From positions 1 to 50,102 of the forward strand of contig CACMOJ010000011.1 of the NCBI GenBank assembly GCA_902615325.1: a DNA stretch of 50,102 nucleotides, in the 5' to 3' direction. The notes under the pieces were generated by a model, which was given only the letters and a program-made list of their open reading frames with translations, had not been told where the DNA came from and did no database searches. Below are positions 45,062-50,102 of the stretch, piece after piece. This stretch comes from an uncultured SAR116 cluster alpha proteobacterium. GTDB lineage: Bacteria > Pseudomonadota > Alphaproteobacteria > Puniceispirillales > Marisalimonadaceae. Each line of letters begins with the position of its first letter. The stretch's first letter is position 1. The position numbers and the translations under genes are program-made.

Positions 45062-46296
45062 TTAAAAATCTTCTTAACTTTTTCCAAAGATAATACTAAT
45101 CTATCAAAATCTTCATATGTAGAGTAAGCTCCAACTGATGCTCTAGTTGTAGAACTTAAATTAAAATGATCTAAAAGTGGTTGTGCACAATGATGACCAG
45201 CTCTCACGGCCACACCCTCTCTATCAATTATTGTTGCAATATCATGAGAATGTGCACAGTCCATTGTAAAGGATATTACCCCTGCTTTATTCTTATTTTT
45301 TCCAAAAATATTTACACCATCTATTTTTTGGAGTTTATCATATGCATAAGAAATCAATTTTTGTTCATAATTACCAATATTTTCAATTCCATATTTATTA
45401 ATCCAATCAATAGCTTTTCCTAATGCAATTGCTTGAACAATAGGAGGGGTCCCAGCTTCAAATTTTAGAGGTGGATCTGCAAAAGTAGTTTTGTCAATAC
45501 TTACTACATCAATCATATCACCTCCACATAAAAAAGGAGGCATATTTTCTAGTAATTTATAATTACCATAGAGAATACCAATTCCAGTTGGTCCATATAA
45601 TTTATGTCCAGAAAAACAATAAAAATCACAACCAATATTTTTAACATCAACTGGGAAGTGATTTATCCCCTGGCATCCATCAACTAAAGAAATAGCATTA
45701 ACAGATTTGGCTAAATTACAAATTTCTTTAATTGGAAATATTGTCCCTAAAACATTTGAAACGTGAGGAAAAGTTATAACTTTAGTTTTATCTGATATAA
45801 GTGATTTAATGATTTTTATATCAAAATCTTTATCAGGATCAAAATAAGCAACCTTTATGTTAGCTTTTTTTATACCAGCAATATATTGCCAAGGTACAAA
45901 ATTTGCATGATGCTCTGCAATTGTTAAAATTATTTCGTCATTAGGACTTAGATTTTCCATCCCCCAACTATAAGCAACTAGGTTTATTGATGCAGTTGCA
46001 CCTGACGTAAAGATAATTTCTTTTTCATCTGCGTTGATAAATTTTGCAACTTTTCGTCTGGCTTCTTCATAACTTTCTGTGGCTTTTTCTGATAAAAAAT
46101 GTAATCCCCTGTGTACATTTGAATATTCCTTAGAGTAGTTATTATTAATTACATCAATAACATCTTTTGGCTTTTGCATTGATGCTGCTGAATCTAAATA
46201 TACTAATGATTTATCCCAAACTTTTTGTTTTAATGCTGGAAATTCATTAATAATTTTTTGTGTATCAAAATTCTTATCTATATCATTCATATTCAT
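45058..46296 (-). CDS. sufS: Cysteine desulfurase SufS
   Basis: A 412-residue group II cysteine desulfurase that releases sulfur from cysteine as an enzyme persulfide. The PLP lysine lies in FSGHKLYGPTGIG and the active-site cysteine in RAGHHCAQPLL, the SufS-type short loop. EHHANFVPW is also typical. No sufE or sufU is seen in this operon, so the sulfur acceptor may be encoded elsewhere. It overlaps sufD by 14 bases. Confidence 0.95.
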   Translation of the reverse strand: MNMNDIDKNFDTQKIINEFPALKQKVWDKSLVYLDSAASMQKPKDVIDVINNNYSKEYSNVHRGLHFLSEKATESYEEARRKVAKFINADEKEIIFTSGATASINLVAYSWGMENLSPNDEIILTIAEHHANFVPWQYIAGIKKANIKVAYFDPDKDFDIKIIKSLISDKTKVITFPHVSNVLGTIFPIKEICNLAKSVNAISLVDGCQGINHFPVDVKNIGCDFYCFSGHKLYGPTGIGILYGNYKLLENMPPFLCGGDMIDVVSIDKTTFADPPLKFEAGTPPIVQAIALGKAIDWINKYGIENIGNYEQKLISYAYDKLQKIDGVNIFGKNKNKAGVISFTMDCAHSHDIATIIDREGVAVRAGHHCAQPLLDHFNLSSTTRASVGAYSTYEDFDRLVLSLEKVKKIFK

Positions 46297-47545
46297 TAGC
46301 TAATAATTTATTAATTTTAGTTTTAGTTTCATTATAAATAATGTTATGAAATTTATCACTAATTGATAAAGAAATCATCTCATTTAAAAATGCATCTATA
46401 AGAATAACTTTAGCTTTTTGCTTAGATATACCCCTACTTGAAAGATAAAAAATTTGATCTTCATCTAATTCGCCAACTGTTGCTCCATGCCCACATATCA
46501 CATCATCTGCATAAATTTCAAGTTCAGGTTTAGAATTGGATACAGCTTTATCTGATAACATAATAGCCCTACTCATTTGTTTAGCCTCAGTTTTCTGTGC
46601 AAGTTTTTCAACTCTAACTTTACCTTGAAAGACTGCAGTTGATTCTTCTCCCAGTACACCTTTAACAATTTGAGAAGATTTGCAATTAGGTACATTATGA
46701 TAAACACATGAAGTTAAATCATGATGCTGATTTCCCGATGATAAATAAATTCCGTTAATATCTGCTTTTGAGTTTTCCCCTTCTAACAAAGTGTGCATTT
46801 CCGATCTAGTGAATTCACCACCTTTAAGAAGTGCAAAACTCCTTAAATTAGCTTCTTCGTTTATCACAGAAAGTGTCAATGACATATTATGTGAATTTAT
46901 TTTATCATCATATATTTTAATAATTTCTAAATTTGAGTTTTCTGATAAATTTATAATTTCAAAAGGAGCTAATAATCCGGCATAAGTTGAGTAATGTTGA
47001 AAAATTTGAACATCTGTATTTTTTCCTAAATCAATAAAAATAAATGGATGTATTGAAGTGTTTTCAGTTCCTCCTAGATTAAAAATTTCAATTGGTTTAT
47101 AAAACTTTATACCATTTTTAAATTTAATTTTAAAAAACTTCTGAGAACATGAAAGGGTAGAATTTAATGTTGGGTGATTTTTGACAGACAAATTATCAAA
47201 CTTATTAATTATCTCTTTAAAATCTTTTATTTGAACTTCCTCAATTACAATTTCTGAAAGTAATTTATCTGATGTATTTTTTTTAAATTTTCCATTAATA
47301 AAAATTAAGGATATAGAATCTTTTATTAATTTATTAATATTGAAATCTTTTTGATTTTCCAAATTAAGTGGTAAAATATTTTTTCTAGCTAACTTACCTA
47401 ATCGGCTAAATTTCCAAGCTTCATCTTTTGGAGAAGGCCAAGACTTTAAATTCAAATAAGGTTGTCTTTGAGGTTGATTTGGATAAACTTTGTTAACAAA
47501 TTTTTCTAAATTTGAAAAGAATTGGTCATTTCTAACTTTTTTCAT
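46283..47545 (-). CDS. sufD: Fe-S cluster assembly scaffold subunit SufD
   Basis: A 420-residue SufD, which with SufB and SufC forms the SufBC2D scaffold where clusters are built. The beta-helix region is recognisable, and the C-terminal core has AKQMSRAIMLSDKAVSNSKP, ADDVICGHGATVGELDEDQ and FYLSSRGIS. The N-terminus is divergent, as is usual for SufD. The gene overlaps sufC by 14 bases. Confidence 0.94.
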   Translation of the reverse strand: MKKVRNDQFFSNLEKFVNKVYPNQPQRQPYLNLKSWPSPKDEAWKFSRLGKLARKNILPLNLENQKDFNINKLIKDSISLIFINGKFKKNTSDKLLSEIVIEEVQIKDFKEIINKFDNLSVKNHPTLNSTLSCSQKFFKIKFKNGIKFYKPIEIFNLGGTENTSIHPFIFIDLGKNTDVQIFQHYSTYAGLLAPFEIINLSENSNLEIIKIYDDKINSHNMSLTLSVINEEANLRSFALLKGGEFTRSEMHTLLEGENSKADINGIYLSSGNQHHDLTSCVYHNVPNCKSSQIVKGVLGEESTAVFQGKVRVEKLAQKTEAKQMSRAIMLSDKAVSNSKPELEIYADDVICGHGATVGELDEDQIFYLSSRGISKQKAKVILIDAFLNEMISLSISDKFHNIIYNETKTKINKLLANEYE

Positions 47546-48287
47546 TTAAAATCTCAGAATAACCATTTTTTTCTACATACAAAGCTAGATCTGCATCTCC
47601 AGATTTGATAATTTTGCCGTCTGACATTATATGGACAATGTCTGGTTTTATATAATCCAATAATCTTTGATAATGAGTGATTACAATTACAGCATTTTTT
47701 TTATCTTTTAAGTTATTAACACCTTCAGAAACTATTTTTAGTGCGTCAACGTCTAAACCAGAATCAGTCTCATCTAGCACAGAAATTTTTGGATTTAAAA
47801 GAGCCATCTGAAGTATTTCAAATCTTTTTTTCTCTCCACCAGAAAAGCCAAAATTTACATATCTTTTTAACATTTCATCTTTAATACTAAGATTTTCAGC
47901 AACTTTTCTTAAATGCTTTATAAAATCAAGATGTGATAATTCATTTTCACCTAAGTATTTTTTTCTAGAGTTAAAAATTTCTCTTAAAAAATTTGTACTA
48001 GATACACCAGGTAGTTCTACTGGATATTGGAAAGCTAAAAACAGCCCTAAATTTGATCTTTCATCTGGTGAAAGTGGAGTAAGATCAATATTATCAAATG
48101 TAATATTTCCATTATCTAATTCATAGCCATCTCTTCCAGCTAACATATATGAAAGCGTACTTTTTCCAGAACCGTTTGGCCCCATAATCGCATGAGTTTC
48201 TCCCTCATTAACGTTTAATGATAATCCTTTTAATATCTTTTTATTATCAATGCTTAATTCAGCATTTTTAATTTCAAGTATAGGCAT
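47532..48287 (-). CDS. sufC: Fe-S cluster assembly ATPase SufC
   Basis: A 251-residue ABC-type ATPase without membrane domain that drives shape changes in the SufBC2D scaffold. Walker A is MGPNGSGKSTLSYMLAG, the signature is GFSGGEKKRFEILQM, and Walker B ISVLDETDSGLD ends with the SufC-typical DSGLD. It lies 6 bases after sufB. Confidence 0.97.
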   Translation of the reverse strand: MPILEIKNAELSIDNKKILKGLSLNVNEGETHAIMGPNGSGKSTLSYMLAGRDGYELDNGNITFDNIDLTPLSPDERSNLGLFLAFQYPVELPGVSSTNFLREIFNSRKKYLGENELSHLDFIKHLRKVAENLSIKDEMLKRYVNFGFSGGEKKRFEILQMALLNPKISVLDETDSGLDVDALKIVSEGVNNLKDKKNAVIVITHYQRLLDYIKPDIVHIMSDGKIIKSGDADLALYVEKNGYSEILNEKS

Positions 48288-48293
48288 AAGGCT

Positions 48294-49745
48294 TTACCCT
48301 ACAGAACCTTCTAAACTAATACCTATCAATTTTTGAGCCTCAACAGCAAATTCCATAGGAAGTTCTTTCATAACTTCTTTACAAAATCCATTTACAATCA
48401 TAGAAGTTGCTTGCTCAGTATCTAGACCCCTTTGCATACAATAAAACAGTTGATCTTCTGATATTTTTGAAGTGGTTGCCTCATGCTCAACCTTAGCATT
48501 TGACACATGTTGATTTATATAAGGTACTGTATGTGCTGAACAGGTATCACCAATGAGTAAAGAATCGCACTGAGTAAAATTGCGTGCATTGTAAGCACCT
48601 TTTTGTATTTGAACTTGTCCTCTATATGTATTTTGTGACTTTCCTGCCGAAATACCTTTTGAAATAATTGTGGATTTTGTGTTTTTACCAATATGTATCA
48701 TTTTAGTACCAGTATCCGCCTGTTGAGCATTATTAGTAATTGCTACTGAATAAAATTCTCCAATTGAGTTATCCCCCATAAGAATGCAAGATGGGTACTT
48801 CCACGTAATTGAAGAGCCTGTCTCAACTTGTGTCCAAGATATCTTAGAGTTTTCTCCTAAACATTTACCTCTTTTAGTTACAAAATTATATATTCCACCT
48901 TTACCTTGTTCATCTCCAGGATACCAATTTTGTACAGTTGAGTACTTTATCTGTGAATTATTCATTGCAACTAGTTCGACTACAGCAGCATGCAATTGAT
49001 TTTCATCTCTTTGTGGAGCTGTACATCCTTCCAAATAAGAGACATAACCTTCATCTTCAACAACTATTAATGTTCTTTCAAATTGACCAGTGTTTTTTTC
49101 ATTAATCCTAAAATAAGTTGATAATTCCATAGGACATTTAACTCCTTTTGGAATATATACAAATGAACCATCAGTAAAAACCGCAGAATTAAGTGCTGTA
49201 TAATAATTATCAGTTACTGGTACTACAGAACCAATATATTTCTTTACCAAATCTGGATGATTTTTTATTGCTTCGGAAATTGGACAAAAAATCACTCCAA
49301 CTTCTGAAAGTTTTTCTCTAAAAGTTGTAGCCACAGAAACAGAATCAAACACAGCATCAACCGCAACTCCAGCTAACATTTTTTGTTCATTTAGAGGAAT
49401 ACCCAATTTTTCGTATGTTTTTAATAATTCAGGATCAACTTCATCAAGACTATTTAACTTCTTTTTGGCTTTTGGAGCAGCATAATAATAAATATCTTGA
49501 AAATCTATATCTGGAAAAGAAACTTTTGCCCAATTAGGCTTTTCCATTCTTTTCCATTTTTTAAAAGCTTCTAATCTCCAATCCAACATCCATTTTGGCT
49601 CTTCTTTTTTTTGAGAAATAAATCTTATAATATCTTCATTAAGTCCTTTTGGCGCCTTATCAACTTCAATATTAGTTGAAAAGCCATATTTATATTTATC
49701 TGTAGTTGTTTTAACTTGATTAATAGTTTCAGTTGTTGCTACCAC
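48294..49745 (-). CDS. sufB: Fe-S cluster assembly scaffold subunit SufB
   Basis: A 483-residue SufB, the main cluster-building scaffold. [58 protein letters not shown] and [12 protein letters not shown] are highly conserved, and [16 protein letters not shown] leads into the C-terminal RGLDTEQA. The start is GTG at 49745 with AAAGG about 8 bases upstream. It is the first gene of the suf operon. The 92-base leader contains an AT-rich TATAAT-like element, but no iron- or Fe-S-regulator site I could identify, and no iscR precedes it. Confidence 0.96.
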   Translation of the reverse strand: MVATTETINQVKTTTDKYKYGFSTNIEVDKAPKGLNEDIIRFISQKKEEPKWMLDWRLEAFKKWKRMEKPNWAKVSFPDIDFQDIYYYAAPKAKKKLNSLDEVDPELLKTYEKLGIPLNEQKMLAGVAVDAVFDSVSVATTFREKLSEVGVIFCPISEAIKNHPDLVKKYIGSVVPVTDNYYTALNSAVFTDGSFVYIPKGVKCPMELSTYFRINEKNTGQFERTLIVVEDEGYVSYLEGCTAPQRDENQLHAAVVELVAMNNSQIKYSTVQNWYPGDEQGKGGIYNFVTKRGKCLGENSKISWTQVETGSSITWKYPSCILMGDNSIGEFYSVAITNNAQQADTGTKMIHIGKNTKSTIISKGISAGKSQNTYRGQVQIQKGAYNARNFTQCDSLLIGDTCSAHTVPYINQHVSNAKVEHEATTSKISEDQLFYCMQRGLDTEQATSMIVNGFCKEVMKELPMEFAVEAQKLIGISLEGSVG

Positions 49746-49837
49746 TTTAATTGCCTTTTTTTGAGATTCTACCGATCTTGGATTATGTTTTATATATAGT
49801 ATTATATAATATTAATTAAAGAACATTTAATAAATAA

Positions 49838-50102
49838 TTAATTTCTTACCTGAGGTTTTAATAAATATTTACCTTTCTGAATCCCACTAAACATTTGTTC
49901 AAGATCAGGATGATCAACTGGACCATTATCACTATCCATAATAATATTCTGTTGAGAAACATATGCCGAATAAAAGGTTTCTGAATTTTCAGCCATTAAA
50001 TGATAGAATGGTTGTTTCTTAGAAGGTCTTAGATCTGCCGGAATTGATTGATACCACTCTTCTGTATTTGAAAACTCTGGGTCAACATCTACAATTACAC
50101 CT
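49838..50102 (-). CDS. hspQ: Heat shock protein HspQ / YccV, 3' part, cut by window edge
   Basis: The frame enters at the right edge and encodes 87 residues before its stop at 49838-49840. VIVDVDPEFSNTEEWYQSIP, PFYHLMAENSE and TFYSAYVSQQNI match the HspQ (hemimethylated-DNA-binding YccV) family, in which VVDVDP-F and PFYHLL-E are signatures. E. coli HspQ is linked to protein quality control and Lon activity, which gives it a possible connection to the lon gene of this window. The N-terminus lies outside the window. It is oriented like the suf operon, 92 bases upstream of sufB. Confidence 0.88.
   Translation of the reverse strand, partial: GVIVDVDPEFSNTEEWYQSIPADLRPSKKQPFYHLMAENSETFYSAYVSQQNIIMDSDNGPVDHPDLEQMFSGIQKGKYLLKPQVRN

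Noticed and set aside
49746-49837. An iron-responsive (Irr, RirA or IscR) operator before sufB.
   Set aside because: No match to known site patterns was convincing in this AT-rich leader.

Overview
The window is a dense, very AT-rich stretch of bacterial chromosome from an alphaproteobacterium. The lineage signs are a GcrA-type cell-cycle regulator, 5-aminolevulinate synthase (the C4 haem route), the tig-clpP-clpX-lon-HU block, recA-alaS adjacency, an alphaproteobacterial SOS box (GTTC-N7-GTTC) before recA, a suf operon with sufT and an Atm1-type exporter, and a DksA with only part of the zinc cluster. Low GC, short spacers and touching convergent genes suggest a streamlined, probably free-living (marine-type) genome. 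A TonB receptor under a cobalamin riboswitch argues for B12 scavenging. I cannot name the genus. No mobile element, CRISPR array, rRNA gene or prophage is visible.

Layout. 18-2344: an alpha/beta hydrolase translationally coupled to a benzoate-type aryl-CoA ligase (minus strand). 2472-3485: a secreted DegP-like protein that has lost its catalytic triad. 3504-6244: tRNA-Asp, then (minus strand) promoter, cobalamin riboswitch, BtuB-like receptor and a small DUF6580-type membrane protein. 6252-7840: an SDR epimerase-like gene and ferredoxin-NADP reductase. 7845-14437: tRNA-Val, HU, lon, clpX, clpP, tig, tRNA-Leu and tRNA-His, the protein quality-control block. 14551-17576: an aminotransferase and glnB-glnA; glnA has a one-base frame disturbance near its 3' end. 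17651-24425: parE, then on the minus strand pepN, gcrA, an AroE-family gene, msrB and a CDP-alcohol phosphatidyltransferase. 24432-28652: a LysM envelope protein, a LOG-family gene, an unrecognised 454-residue protein and a second aminotransferase.

28654-33007: alaS, recA with a clear sigma-70 promoter and SOS box, and dksA. 33133-35524: hemA, hemH and tRNA-Gly. 35541-37536: a DMT-family exporter with a signal-less periplasmic-binding-fold protein, divergent from a second PII gene that has no amtB. 37538-41676: kdsD-queA-tgt-queG (LPS Kdo precursor plus queuosine tRNA modification). 41730-42491: nadK. 42488-49745: sufB-C-D-S-T-A and atm1, one Fe-S cluster assembly and export operon. 49838-50102: the 3' part of hspQ.

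The most useful leads are: the glnA frame break on a canonical -1 slippery heptamer whose correction restores exactly 469 residues; the riboswitch-controlled BtuB plus DUF6580 pair; the pseudo-protease; the unrecognised 454-aa protein; and the complete SOS-controlled recA promoter.
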